NCBI RefSeq assembly: GCF_964340395.1
Contig: NC_135550.1
Coordinates: 6,300,601 to 6,364,600 of the forward strand
Source: Glandiceps talaboti
Lineage: Eukaryota; Hemichordata; Enteropneusta; Spengelidae
Length of the DNA stretch: 64,000 bases
Direction of reading: 5' to 3'
This document shows, in pieces, positions 14,901 through 27,780 of the stretch (within the stretch, counting starts at the first letter, position 1; each line of letters starts with the position of its first letter). The notes beneath the pieces are model-generated. The model worked only from the letters and a program-made list of their open reading frames with translations. It ran no database searches and was not told the origin of the DNA. The position numbers and the translations under genes are program-made.

Positions 14901-17900
14901 CAGTTATCATCACTTTGTCCTCATATTCATGTAGAATAATTAAAATTTAAACTTTTGAACTTTACAATATTATCATGGCTTCCTACTTGAAAAATCAATG
15001 TGAAACAACATATGTCAAGTCCTTGTTTGTCACTCGATAAATTGCAAAAGATTAATAAACGTATAAAATGTTTGTTACTGTACATACAATAACAAACGTT
15101 TGATACATTTTGTAGCTTTTTGCAACGTAATGACTTACATGTACAAACATAGACTTGGTCAATGACTGACTGAAAATATATACCAAATCCTCATCCATAT
15201 GGCCACTTTAAAGTAAATATATTTTAAATAATGTGTTTTGAATCTTGATGTCCTATGGTTTGGTGGACCAAATAATCTTACCATCTCTAAGCTATCAAAA
15301 CTATGCCACTCTGGGTATACACTAGCCTGGAATCCATGCAGATGGGGATTTTTGATTTTAGTTTTAGCAAATTCTACTCTAGGTTTACAACTACTAGTTT
15401 ATTGGGATCACTCTCAGACAGTATTCCAATAGTATTAGTGATTCATTTCAGGGTAAACTTTTATTACATCATATTACATCATTGTATTGATATTTTTAGA
15501 TTGGGTAACAAATGCATACAGTGACTACACCTCATTTGCTTTAACACAAGTTTAACTATTAAAATCATAAAATAAACTAATAAAAGTACATGGGTCAATG
15601 AAATGCTTGTCTTGTGTTGTCTTGAAGGGGTAAAATTTATACAAGTTCCCCATGTGTTTAATGATTATTAATCCAACACATTTATAACAATAATTTATTG
15701 CAACTTGAAAACTTTGTTAGTTTCATTAAATAATCACACCGCCATCACAACGTTAAAAGTAACTTGGCTAATGTTCAAACCCTAGAAAAATACCCAACTT
15801 GAGAGTACATAATCATAACAAGTGTTTCAGAAAAACTTTCTTTTACATCATAAGCAAATCAATTTGCAATGACATCATAAACAATTATCACATATGTACC
15901 AGAGATTACTGGCACTGGTATGCGGCATACTAGTGGTATATTCACTGCAGTGCAATACCGAAAACACTATTGCATACCTGCATGCAAATGAGATGCAAAT
16001 AAGGATGCACAGAATCGCGTGATGCACTGTATGATTTTTATGGAAATTTGCAGTTTCAGATACTAGTAAACATTATGTAATAATAACAAAACCCATGCCA
16101 TGTGAGTTCCAGGGGGTACTCAGGGGTATTTGCACTCGTGCTTGCAGAGTTTTCTGCTGCACTTTCCAAGTTTGTATCACACTGTTCTTTTCATTTAAAC
16201 ACCTACATACCAGTACACTTTCATTTTACTTTGTTGCATGTTAGCTATATTGTTACGCTCCTGAGTCCAATAAGAAAGCATTGTGCTATTAGTTTACAGG
16301 GACATCACTCACCTACCAATTTAGGTTATAAATCTATTACTGTTGTTTGTTTGGGTGACATCTGCACATACCTATGCCAGAATGACACTGGAGCAAGACA
16401 AGGTTTTATTCAAAACACTTATATATGCTTACCTGTGTTGTATAAAAAGAGTGATGGTCATAAAAACTAGGGTGGGTACAAAACCAGCTATACCCAGATA
16501 ACTGAGGAATTTGTCCTTGTATTCAGCACTGTCACTAACATTACCAAACTTGTGTTCTGTAAAATACTGTCAATAAAAAAAACAGCAAAAAAACAGTTCA
16601 AGGTTAACACCATATTCACTGGCTGCACCTACAGTCTGGATGCCAATATAGTATTGAATTAGAGATTAAGATTCCATGAAGGATAGCACTTATACAAGTT
16701 ATTAGACTAAAGGTGTACCAAACCATAGACCCTCCCCACTTGTGTAAATACCATCTACTGTTACAAGTAAGATCAAAGCTATTCAGTTGAAGGTTCAAAG
16801 AAAGTTTTATTAACGTTTCCAGGCACATAACAGTAAAGATAAACATTAGCATGGGTTGCAGTCTTTTAATAGATTAATCAAATTTGAAGTTTTGTGGTTT
16901 TCCATTATGTGTTCAAGAATGTTGAGGATTTGGAACACTGATGCTGTCAGATAATCAATTTTACCCTACATGCAGCCAAGGACTACACAGAAAATTATGT
17001 GTATATACAATTTAGAGATATACATAACAGTCATTGTGTTTATCCATAACTGAAGTGTTTATCATGTACTGAACTATTTCATGTAACAGGTGACTGCCCC
17101 ATCAAATAAACAACTATAGCAAACTGAATTTTAATATGAATGATTTTCAACAATGAAAGGTCCTCATTAATAAATTTAGATGTAGGGAATAGAAGGACAT
17201 AGCTATATATATCAGTGTATGCAAATGAACTTTTTCAAGGATAGTGGTCATGCTATCAGCAGATAATCATAATCTGTTACGTCATACAGCTTAGGAAAAT
17301 AACAGAAGTGTCTATATATTTATCAACCACTTTGTTTAGTCTAAATGTCCTTGAAGTTCACTTTATGTGGGCTAGTTCAGTGTAAGCTGGAATGCATGTA
17401 TTGTACTATGATCTGATTAAAATCTGGTGTACACGGTACGGTTTTTTTGGGGGGCTGTTACCTTTAGTTACTGTAGTTTGTTCTTTTTTGAGCGCTCGTT
17501 ACATACATCTGACACAATACCATAGGTTTTCTTGAACCCAATCTTGTACTTACGAGTAGCCAACCAGATCCCGTCTTACATTGTACAATATAAAATCAAC
17601 TTTCGAAATTCAAAGAATAAGAACCACCAAAAAATAATGATAACATTGTTGTCTGTGCTCTAGCTCTTTCCAAACAGAGCGCGTTCTCATTTGTTGAGTG
17701 AATTCACTCAGCATTCTCTTGAGTCTTGTGGCTTGGGATAACCTATGGTATTGTGTCAGATCACACTCCCTCTACCTGTGATAGTGGGACTGTGGTCAGA
17801 TATATGTAACGAGCACTCACAAAAGAACAAACGAAGTAAATGTAACAGCCAAAAAGAAATCGTGCCATGTACAGATTTTAATCAGATTGATATTGTACCT

Positions 17901-20900
17901 GGTTGGTGCAGATGAGAGATTGTACTACTAGTCTGTTTGCATGTTGATGCAACAGATTTTGAACTTAAAACATCAATATGGTAGATGAACAAGTCGGTTA
18001 TAAATACTGACAAATTTCAAATTATTTGTATTCTTCTGTTGTTTGCACGTAAATTTATCATAAAAACTATCACAATTGTTTAATCTACAAAAAAAAAGAA
18101 CAACAAAAGAAAAGGTATACTCAAAATATCAAGTTATTGCAAACATAACCCAAATTATCTGATTGAATACCAAAACAGAATAGCTATACATCCATGTTAG
18201 TTACATGTATAGATTTATTTTTATTGTCAAATGGGGTGTAAAGGCCTATTTACATACATGAGTATATAACTATTTCTGCAATTACTGTCGTATTTTGTGA
18301 ACTATTTACATGTATGTGCATAACTGCACAGATTATAGAAAAAAATTGTTAACTTTATCAACTCTTTAGAAGTCACTGTTTATCTGACTTTGATAATTAT
18401 TCATTTATTGAACACTGCATTCTTTGATGGGAAAGATTTATGATATTATAGATTAAAAAGTTAATAAATTTAATATATAATTATAATATACTTACAGCCT
18501 CTGCAGTTATAAACATATTCCATGGCATTAATGTACCTAAGCCATGTAGAGCAAATATCCAATAAACAAGCTTCCATCTGACAAGTAAACAGAGTATACA
18601 TTGTACAATAATTATCACGTTAATATATGGTTCAAATTAGGCATAATGCAACCACTGCAACTGTCATGTCAAATAATGTTCATAATACAATGAACACAAT
18701 GTAATAATCTAATCATTAATTACAAGAATGCATGCACGCATGGACTCTGTGTTCATAGTATCAAGTGAAAATATCTGCTCACAAAGTCAACCAATTTCTT
18801 GAAGTGAATCCCAAAGTTGTGCTAACGTCTTATCAGCATTGCCATGTCAGGCAGTGTACTATAACAGCCAATATTGTAATACACCCCGGCAGGACGTCAG
18901 TGAAAATTTTGGATTTGCTTCCAAAACTGTTTTTGACTCTCTGAGAAGAAATTTCACTTGAAATCATTAATTTACATAATTATTTACATAATTACAAAAT
19001 GTTGGTGGCATTATGCTGATAAATCTAAATTAACACAGACATTGAATCAAACACTGCCAGGTTGACACTTTACTTCCCCAACAACAATAACACTGTGTAT
19101 CTCCTCCTAAATTCTGTTTTGTGTTTTTTTGCAGTAAAAAGCTAGTTTGATAATAACACTAAAATTTTTCGTTACCTCCTCATTGTTGAGGACACTTTGA
19201 ACAACACTGGTCTGAAATAGCATGAATTCTTTTTTAGTTATAAACGCATAAGACCAGGCATGATTTAAAGTCATACACACACAAGAGATGGAGCAACCTG
19301 TTCCATATTTGCCCCTTGTGTTGCATGACATGTTTATCATGACAAAAAATTGTCGCAACTGCACAAAAAACTAGCCCTGGTTGCAGATGAAGTACATGTA
19401 AGTCATCCCTTCCTTCTCCATCCAGCAAGTGGCCATAAGACCTGGGCTTACCAGAAATGCTGGTAACTAAAGAATTAACATGCCCAGTGGTCAACTATGA
19501 GCAATAAATTGACTATTTAGTAATTTTGCCTTGCCGTGGCTACTAGTACTAAAGTCCCAGTTTGGATGACCAAAAATCCTGAAATCACAAGTTCAATCCG
19601 TAATAATAGGACTTCCTCCTTACAACTTACAAGTTACATACAATGCCCATATTAGATGTCGAGATCAAGTATGACGGCTTTTGTGTGGTGGGACATTTGA
19701 AGTTACAGTTCAAACTGGAAAAGTTCCAATTTCAACACTTTTTGTGGTAAGTTATCAGCGACAACTTTCACCAAAGAAATGTAAAATGAGTAGATATTTG
19801 ATAGATTGCTAAAATTTGATCACTTGGTATATAATACTTTTGTAATTGGTGCAAAAGAATTTTGCTGGTGCACTCAAAATACAAATGCAGGTTGGTTACA
19901 TTGGTTTTCGGAGGATGGTGTTGAGCGAAACGTGTGCACATCTGCAAGCAGGACTACAGAAAAATCAAAGAGTTGACACTGATGACCTCAGCTGTCATAG
20001 GAGATTATATCTTATCAGCCATGTCAGCTGGCTACTCAGACAAGAGCAGTATATAACTTTATAAGTTATAACACTCCTTCTTTAATTGATACTTATTTCT
20101 GATAATTGTCATGAGAACATGACTTTTTAAAATTGAACAAGTTTATAGAATGTCTTGGTGAAGTGATTGTCGTCTGGTATTTGATTGTCAGTCCTTCTAA
20201 GGAATGAAGTATATTATTAAACCCTGATTCATATAGAGAGTTACATTAATACAGAAACCAAGTTACTGGTTAAGTTTATAAATGGGTAAGATGTGGATAT
20301 ACATCCACTGTAACAACTTCATGTTATTTCAGAATGGAACCAGCTGAATGGACATCCAGGTTGCAAGTTTTAGTGGACAGTTTTAGCTGACACTGCAGGC
20401 CACCGAATTCTTGAACATAATCACATGCCATGCACTGGAATTCATTGAACCATATGAGGTTGAATTAATTTTCCCTACAAATGCTAAGAATTTGTCATCT
20501 ATACAGCAAAATCCATTGAATTTTAGGAACTTTACATTTCTAGTTTGACTGATTCATATATGTTGTCATATATAACTCAGTAGTGACTTTAAATTTACAG
20601 TTAAGCTATTTTTAAAAAAATTTAACCTTGAACTCAAATCACACCACCATGTTTTGGCACCTTGCTGTTGAAAGATTGAGGTGAGCAAGTACAGAACCAC
20701 TTCACAATAAAGATCAAAGGAATGAAGCCACAGGTTTTAGAAAAAGAAAAAGGTATGCCAGGTTAACATTAATAATAGACAAGAATTGTTTCTGACATAT
20801 CATATATGGCCACTTTCTCATCCACGATCTACAAACAAAAGCAATAATGGAGTCCACAACACTCTCACATGGCAGACTATTTAATAAATTTTTCAACTCT

Positions 20901-22408
20901 CAAAAAAAAAGCACTCTTCAAGTCTTGAGGAGTATGGTCTAGTGTTTTTTTGGTTTTTTTGTGTGACTTTTGTGTGATCTGTGAAAGGCTACTTTCGATG
21001 AAATTTTTTTGAAAAAAGAGAAGTTTTGAAGTCAGTTTGTACTCAGACCACTAAAAAGAGTATCAAACCAAAATGACTGTTGAAGACAATAGTGTACAGT
21101 ATTTGGTGTACAATAGTATTGCTCTAACACATTGGGCAGATCCTGTGTGGAAGAGAAATACAACTTTTTCTTTTGTCTACCCACCCACCCACTACATTTC
21201 TATTGTGTAGGTTGTTTGTCACAAGATCATGTGCTATGGCTTTAAGATCAGCTGATTACACAGCTTCAAGAATTCCACTAGTAGAGTGCCTTACTTCCTT
21301 GGGGTATCTTTCCCCTCAAGGCAATTTCGCTGCATACGTAATAAGGGATTGCATGGTTAAAAAGGTATAAAGATATCCTTGGGAGTTATACACTTATTTG
21401 TAAAACTACAGTTCAGAAACTGTTTCCAAGTTCCACTTTGTACATCATGATCATGTACAATCATACAATGTAATATTGAATTCAATAAAACAATTACTTT
21501 TAAAATCCCCTTTTTCATTTGGCATGTTTCAAATCTTCATTTTTAAAACTTTTTTTTTTTTTTTTTTTACTGTTTTCTTATATAATACAGACAAACTGTT
21601 GTCTAGTTTCCGGTGTTACAGAGTTCACCATGGAAGGGAAATACCGCCATGAGTTCACCGACGTGACAGACGGTGTGAATGATAAATACAGCCTTTACAG
21701 GTCCAATGTGCACACATCAACATGACTTGCCAACATGTGGTATGCATGCTTCAGTCTGGATGAATCTGTCTGGCTTATTGAATGGTTTTCATGAAAAACG
21801 CAACTACGTGTAATATTTTAGTCATACATAGTAAGTCATACACAACATAGCAAACGACTGGTGCTTCAAAGGTCATATTCGCCTGCCATAACTGTTGTGC
21901 TTTGTGTGCAAATTTGACTCTTTGAGGTCTCTTTTGCAATATTGGGAAATGGTAATATTGGCACCATTGATCCCACCCTCGAGGTCTAATATATTTAGAA
22001 AGGTGTATATTTAAAAAAAATAATAATATAATAATTCATATATTGTACTTACTTATCTATCGGAGCTAAATTAGACTGGGTATCACTTTCCGGTACTTTT
22101 ATCAATATACTGTTTTCTGTAATATATTTTTCATCATCTTTCTCTGGCAGTTTTCGAATGCTTCCATTTGTATTACCGTTTGGAATGTGTCCATTACCAT
22201 TGGGCAATGATCCATTTGGAATGCGTGTCGTCAAAGGTTCGGTTTCTGTGGGTGTACGAGGTGGTGACAGGACACTGTCAATATCGAACTCGATATCTTC
22301 AAGTTCAACGAATTCTGAAAGCGGTGCCATTCTCGTCTCCATTTCCATATCGTCTGCCTTCACGTAGCCGTTTGGTACGTGTCCGTTCGCTGGCCTTTTC
22401 ACAACCAT
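4880..22408 (-). CDS. Equilibrative nucleoside transporter (SLC29/ENT family), 13 coding exons, 523 aa
   Basis: Coding exons in transcript order: 22053-22408, 18496-18577, 16433-16566, 14770-14864, 13652-13702, 12078-12163, 9977-10025, 9095-9192, 7975-8082, 6886-6997, 6436-6521, 5597-5793, 4880-4997 (TAA at 4880-4882). All junctions have GT donors and AG acceptors and the sum is 1572 nt. ENTs carry nucleosides and nucleobases across membranes through 11 helices. Family hallmarks visible: TM1 with GLGTLMPWNMF (about residues 129-139), the GASAVYQSSLFGLAG stretch across exons 5-6 matching the human ENT1 TM5 region, AGQGLGG (about 266-272) and the late FFVTLAVFPAV helix (exon 10). The N-terminal 118 residues are hydrophilic, with repeated PNG motifs, and contain ENSILI (98-103), which fits the acidic dileucine pattern [DE]xxxL[LI]; human ENT3 has a comparable lysosomal signal. 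The start chosen is 22408, because an in-frame ATG at 22459 lies upstream of a good acceptor at 22416. ENT1/2/3-like rather than ENT4; the exact orthology is open. Confidence 0.95.
5872..5925. repeat. Microsatellite (CA)n
   Basis: CA run in an intron of the nucleoside transporter gene (between exons 11 and 12). Confidence 0.97.
6137..6240. repeat. Short tandem repeat with TGGCCAGTGTCTGAAATT
   Basis: Four imperfect copies of a 28-31-bp unit with TGGCCAGTGTCTGAAATT followed by TCAATAA or ACCATTT. Intron of the nucleoside transporter gene. Confidence 0.7.
10441..11237. repeat. Minisatellite, 49-bp unit, about 16 copies
   Basis: A highly regular tandem array: TAGACTACTATAGTTAGTGA recurs every 49 bp (10441, 10490, 10539 and so on) with a few single-base variants (TAT/TAC, CTTTG/CCTTG). 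Intron of the nucleoside transporter gene between exons 6 and 7. Confidence 0.97.
11400..12065. repeat. Imperfect tandem repeat, roughly 100-125-bp unit
   Basis: Variants of ACAAATTTGGCTTCTCTTCCA recur at about 11682, 11905 and 12029, with matching neighbours such as AAAGTTG(C/T)TTTGTCAA and GG(T/A)ATATGGTCTAA. Diverged copies of one unit. Intron of the nucleoside transporter gene, just upstream of exon 6 in plus coordinates. Confidence 0.55.
11621..11657. repeat. Perfect 15-bp inverted repeat
   Basis: ATCATAGACCCTCCA, 7-bp spacer, TGGAGGGTCTATGAT. Related half-sites occur at 16722-16734 (CATAGACCCTCCC) and 42349-42361 (CGTGGAGGGTCTA), so it may mark ends of a small transposon family. Confidence 0.6.
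12950..13412 (+). mobile_element. Decayed non-LTR retrotransposon (LINE) 3' end
   Basis: The frame at 13045-13305 reads LKVAYNNTMRLVFDLRG...SDILNFSSLHRKLLY, the pattern seen at the extreme C-terminus of CR1/L2/Jockey-type reverse transcriptases (VAYNNALRxLFxLPR...F..L.RK). It is followed by a short 3' UTR and an (AAT)n tail at about 13397-13412, typical of LINE 3' ends. Truncated at the 5' end; sits in an intron of the nucleoside transporter, in opposite orientation. Confidence 0.7.
14523..14690. repeat. Direct duplication, about 85 bp
   Basis: CACACTATGGTAACA...ACTGAATACACAAACTGG...ATCATAACTGCCAGG occurs at 14524 and again at 14609 with very few differences, implying a recent duplication. 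Confidence 0.8.
15905..16168. repeat. Dispersed repeat family R1, copy 1
   Basis: Shares several blocks with 44060-44395, mostly in inverted orientation: GCAGTGCAATACCG, TTGCATACC, GCAAATGAGATGCAAATA, GGAAATTTGCAGTTTCAGAT and GTGCTTGCAG(A/G)GTTTTCTGC. Probably a copy of a nonautonomous DNA transposon. Confidence 0.6.
17411..17887. mobile_element. MITE-like inverted-repeat element, 477 bp
   Basis: Ends with the perfect inverted pair ATCTGATTAAAATCTG (17411-17426) and its complement (17872-17887). The similarity between arms continues inward for over 100 bp (GGCTGTTAC, TTTGTTCTTTT, CTCGTTACATA, CTGACACAATACCATAGG), with a short spacer between. No coding capacity. It lies in an intron of the nucleoside transporter gene. 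Confidence 0.75.
18578..22052. other. First coding intron of the nucleoside transporter, 3.5 kb
   Basis: Mostly unique AT-rich sequence. Two plus-strand stretches, 21211-21366 and 21600-21724, are bounded by acceptor-like pyrimidine tracts and read open (ending in MVKK and SNVHTST), but the second is also open on the other strand. No family was recognised. Confidence 0.4.
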
Positions 22409-23392
22409 TTTCAAGCTGCAATCAACGGTAAATATGGATTTCAGAATAAGGATATACAAGCTTGACGTAACGCAGACAGCACGGTGATAAAACTAATTTC
22501 GAATGCAGATCTGAAGGCGAAAAACAACGACCGTTGTTAAAGGACCAAAAGGCACAACACCGTTGTACTCCGGTCAAAGCGTTGATCAGTTTGTCGCACA
22601 ATTTCCTTGTCGTTCGATATATCAGACACAGTTTTGATACGAAAAACTAATCAATACCCAATCAAATGTCTCTCAAGGTCCTTTTTCTCTCTAAACGTGC
22701 ATTTTGTACCGTGGATTGCGAAATGTCTGTTCAGATGGCTGCTAGCTACAGTCAGCTGCCACAGAATCAGCTGCTCGGACGCAAAACGGTATTGTTACAG
22801 TAATAAGGTCAAACCATTTCCACTCAACAGTGGGGGTGGTAAGTTAGTAGTTGTTTACATGATCTTTCTCTGCTACTCAAGAAGAACAGAAAGAACTCCA
22901 CACACGCTCAGTCAGATAGCACTGTGATCGTCGTTGGATGATGGTGTTTAATAGACAATATGTAATCGAAATATTCCTTAGTACATAAATGAGTGAAATT
23001 TATCTCATCTTTTCAACATTTGTGGTACACTTTGTAACGACATGCGACAGATGCGAGAAAACCATGGATCTCTGAGGGACTGTGGTCTATTATAGATCCA
23101 TGAGCAAACTTGCTTCATAGCATGAACAATGCCATGGAACAATGATAGAAAATTAAAAATCGCAAAATCTTTACACCTAAACTTACAGACGATTTTGTGA
23201 ATATTTAAAAGACATAGTCATATATTGACGTCTGCATGGGCGCATGGGCTTGACCTTCCCATCCCTGTGTGAACTAGTCCTTAGTGAATGACTCATGGTT
23301 ATCTTTGTATGCAAATTTAGTTTTGCATGTGAATACCAATACCATTATTATCGTCATACAATGCTACGCTACGGACTTTGTGTGGTTTTTAG

Positions 23393-23650
23393 CAGTCGTT
23401 CGTGCTTTTTTTTGCAACGTTTCATTTAAAACAAAGACGGTCGCCTTGCTCCGTAGCACTGAATACTAATGCGTACTGCATAGGAACCACGATTGCCGAA
23501 GATTACCGATGGCACGAACGTCGTGAGTGCCTCCGGCATGGCATTGCACTCGCTGCGCTGATCAGTACGCGTTAGTATTGCTCCGGATCGGAGCGAGGGG
23601 ACGACTTTAGTAAAACATGTAAAACGTAGCAAAAAAGGCACGAACGACTG
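23393..23650. mobile_element. MITE-like inverted-repeat element, about 258 bp
   Basis: Terminal repeats CAGTCGTTCGTGC (23393-23405) and its complement (23638-23650). Arms are similar for about 90 bp each, including TTTTTTGC, a CGCTCCG-type stretch and TACTAACGCGTAC, around a GC-richer centre. No clear target duplication. Confidence 0.65.
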
Positions 23651-23984
23651 TCGACAGTCCATGTTGCGTATTGAGCTGATCTCAGAAAAATAAGGAACCA
23701 AAGTTTTGCGTCAAGAAAGCGTTTCATGTACTGTGGGATAGCATCATATTGAATAGTAAATATGAAATAAATTGAGGAAAACGTCCTGATGCGTATTTTC
23801 CAGATTTAAAAAAAAAAGAATGTCAGTTTGTAGGTATTTGATATTTCGTACCAGGAAACTTGCTTTTCAAACGTGTACATAATACTACAGAGGTCACCCT
23901 GAATGGAGGGGGGAGCCAGCTACAGAAAACTATTTTGTGTAGTAGTCTGAGATCATGCGAAAAGGGGCGCCTGTGGAAGTCAAG

Positions 23985-24850
23985 CCTGGCCCCGTCTGTT
24001 GCATAAAATGTTACCCCTGGTCCGGTTTTCTAAAAAGTAACCCTCCCCCAATTTCCTTTCTCGAAAACACGACCCTCTCCGTTTCAATTATTTAAATAAA
24101 AAAACATTGGGTTAAAATACTGTGGGGCGTTAAAAGGGAAATGGGAAGGACTTGATCCGGCATCACAGTGATATTTTTTTGATAGGTCACAGACCAATAT
24201 GACATTATGACACAAAACAGAATGCATTATAACATGTTGCAATATGTTGTTTGAACTTAACTTATGAAGTGCTCGAGTGATAATTTTGAAAGTATTGGTT
24301 GTTTCCCTCAATGAATTTGTGTTAAGGCGATGCATGTGTTTGTAGTTACATGTAATTAGCAGAGATGAGGGTCAGAACTTCCAAAGATTAGATGAGCTTA
24401 CTACTGACATGATTATCTGGACCAAGTTGAACATCACATTCTCCTCATTATCTGTCTCCTCACCAGTTTCGTCTATGATAATATAAGACATTTTTTCTTG
24501 AAACGTGTCCTGTTAAATCCAGTGTCAGAACTGACACAGAGCCATACCACAACTAACTATCATTTCTATGAGTTAGACTGACCTCCCCTCCCACCACCAC
24601 CGCCACAACTAACAATTCATTCATTGCATGGTTGTCAGCAGCGATTTCACAGACATTTTCTGATACAGTGGTGGCAGTGATCGTGGGATCCGGCAACTGT
24701 AGAATATGTGGGAGCGCGGGGAGGTGCCAAAATCACAGCTTCATAATACAGTACAGCGAGTCAAGGTAAAAATTGATCATGAAGGGTTTTGTAAATATGA
24801 GCCCCCTCCCCCATTCCCCGACCCTCCCCACTTGTAATTACTGAAGGCTT
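23985..24850. repeat. Dispersed repeat family R2, further partial copies
   Basis: Partial matches to 2405-2545: 24035-24075 in reverse (CCCCCAATTTCCTTTCTCGA) and 24770-24850 in direct orientation (GGGTTTTGTAAATATGAG, GTAATTACTGAAGGC). The CCTCCCC-rich stretches between them belong to the same repeat. No gene was recognised. Confidence 0.4.
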
Positions 24851-24915
24851 CCTAATTGTTGTTGTCATTGTCATACCGATGTGAAGTTGTTATAGCATCG
24901 GAAGAACTAAAGTGG

Positions 24916-25106
<191 letters not shown>

Positions 25107-25334
25107 GTAAACTTAATGGTATTTTTATGTTTGCTATGATCAGGAACACAATGCCCACTGAATATAGTTTTTCCTCTTCGTTAACTTTCCGCTATGATCG
25201 AAGGAAGGAAACTGTGCGAAAAACAGTCAAAATGATAGTTTGAAAGATAACAAATGACAAAACCGTAAACATGTAAAGGGGTCTAAAAAGCACCTCAAAT
25301 ATAAAAGATACATAGTACAAATGCCATCACTTAC

Positions 25335-25390
25335 CTGTAACTTGTCTCCTGTAGTCTCTCGACATTAGAACACTGCACTTCAGAGAGGCA
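25335..25390 (-). other. Possible 5' noncoding exon of the nucleoside transporter gene
   Basis: On the minus strand a clean GTAAGT donor follows position 25335. The ENT start-codon exon is itself preceded by a pyrimidine-containing acceptor ending at 22416 (ATTGCAG), so an upstream exon is expected. Joining the two would put a short upstream ORF (starting MSRDYRR) before a stop just ahead of the ENT start. The 5' end of this exon is not defined by the sequence, and the pairing is inference. Confidence 0.3.
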
Positions 25391-27780
25391 ACTGAGTTCG
25401 AAATAAGGCTATGTCAACATTGCAATGATCATTTATTTAAATGCTGACAGGACAAACTAACATCCATCAACAGGGATGGATGACACTATCCTGGCTTCTG
25501 AATCAACAGGCCCGTGTCAAGGAGTACTGTCGGATGTCAAACAGTTGGCGCCAAATATCTCAGCTCTATTGTTTCGAAGTTTCTAAGTATACTTAGTAAG
25601 TATAGGATATCGATCTTGTCGTAGTTATGCCGTTTGCACGTGTACGTACTCAATTCTATTGTGTCCACCCACCCTTCGTACGTGTATTTGATTGAAATAG
25701 CAAACTCTTCGAAATGTTGGTCCACGTACTCGAAACCACGATGCCCTTCAGCTAACACTTTTAAATGTATTACATTCATATTAAAAGAAAGCAATATTAC
25801 ATCTTTCACTGCATATGCCACACAGGACAACCAGTGTATATTGTATGTGTATAGTATAATCTCAGATCACATACATTGTTTAAGCTTGATGGTCCGAGGT
25901 GTAATGTATCGTCATTGTCCATTTCATGACATACGCACGACGAGAATATCAGCAATGAAACGGAGTTACCAGTATCATGCAAATGCACTTTAGCCCCAAG
26001 TTTGCCAATGATCGGGGATTCGGTCGAGTGCCTTATTGAACGATCGCGAGCTGATTGTTTGAATACACTTGGCAGACAACCCTACTTTTATGTGACATGT
26101 TGATAAACCATCTTACATGTAATATATCAACATCTTTCTCCTCTTCAGTCTACACCGGTTGAATGTCTTCATCTCCTCAGAGCAAAAGAACTTTTAAGGA
26201 ATTATAATAGTGTCCGTCAGACGAAAAGTTACGTTTTACTCTTTCCCCAAATTTAAACTGACTGTTTTTTAACCCAAAAGTAGTTATATTCATATATAGT
26301 CAAGTATGTCTTATCATTATACATGTTTCATTAAGTTTTCCGAGGAGCATTACTAGTGGGGTCGGTGATGGACGAAAACTGTCATTCGGCTTCTAATTGT
26401 CACTGTGGGTCTTAGCAGAGTTCATAGGTTTTAGATATGCAATATACGAGCAAATTTTCTTGGCCGACTTACCTTAAACTTCAAAAGTTTTGAATATCTC
26501 ATTAATCAACTTGTCCGGACAAGTTACACAGTAACCTTAACCCCAAAAAGATTTTTTGTATGTGTGGTCTGAGCCTTAACATGTATGTATTATGTAGACA
26601 ACACTTATTATTGGCTGAGCATACATGTAGTGAAATGTTTTGGTAATAAAATCAGCTAATATATATATTTTGAGCAATTGCCCCCCCCCCCCCATTGTTT
26701 TTTCAATCGATCCCATTATATTCCTTTTAGAAAAAGTTAGTAAGAGACCTATAGATCGGACAATACACGTAAGAGTTTTATTCATTCACAAATTCGTAAG
26801 TTTACTGTCAAAATTCAATTTTAGCAATTTGTGTCGATTAAAACACGTGATTAAAATGTTACCTGGCGGGTTCACTTGCGTTTTCAATCAACTAGACAAT
26901 ATTGCTACCATTGTAGTATAGCCGGAAGAGTGTGGCATGTATGTACATGAACATGACTATTAGTTGGTATTGTCAGACGTTGGCGAGATAGAGACTCCGA
27001 CGTCGTCAATGGTGTTTACCTCAGACCACTAGAAAAAAATTATATTAAGGTAATTACTTGGGCGTGAAGACTACAACGTTTCCTTCCACACTTCCCTTTG
27101 ATGTATAACCATTGTAGACTTTAGACTTCTTTATGCTACAATGTCATTATATCCGAGTTATTGTTATCATATTATTGTTGTTTTCATACATTGTTCTCGT
27201 GTGTCCTTCAAGTCTGTGTACACGAATGGCGACTCATTTCGGTATATAGCCCTACTAGTATATGAATCCATAAAACAACTTTTTCAAACGAGAATGCTCG
27301 CTTGCCATATTCAGTCTTAACTTTAGTTATGTGTCTAGTAATCATTATTGGCAAACCTAGTGTTGTGGCTGTGGGGAGAATTTGATAATTTAAACATAGT
27401 GGTAAGAAAGCAAAGACCACCACACGTGATGATAGATTTGTACATTAAAATTGCTAGTTGACGTTTTTATCTAGCCTGAAGAGTAATCTAGCCTACGCTA
27501 CTGGTATATTTTCAAAGGGGTTTGAAAAAGGCCTTTGTATTTGTTTACAATATTTATTTATTTTTGTTTACTTTTTATTTTTTTGTTTATTTTTTACAAA
27601 TATTTTCCCTACAAGGTGTCTTGTAATAATATAATGTAATAATTTGCAAAGCTGGTGTTGTTTTTTTCTTCTTCTCTAAATCATTTTTTTAATTAACTGT
27701 TCTTCTAATTAATAGAGACCACATTGGCATCCACACTAAGTCCAACCAGAACCTTATATATTTAATATATCCAAACCAGT

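Noticed and set aside
16102-16470. 122-codon plus-strand ORF
   Set aside because: It overlaps an exon of the nucleoside transporter on the other strand (16433-16566) and has no recognisable domain.
22158-22431. Plus-strand ORFs over the ENT start exon
   Set aside because: Antisense shadows; the minus-strand frame splices correctly into the transporter.
25537-25993. 97- and 119-codon ORFs on opposite strands
   Set aside because: They overlap each other antisense and have no domain, splice support or family resemblance.
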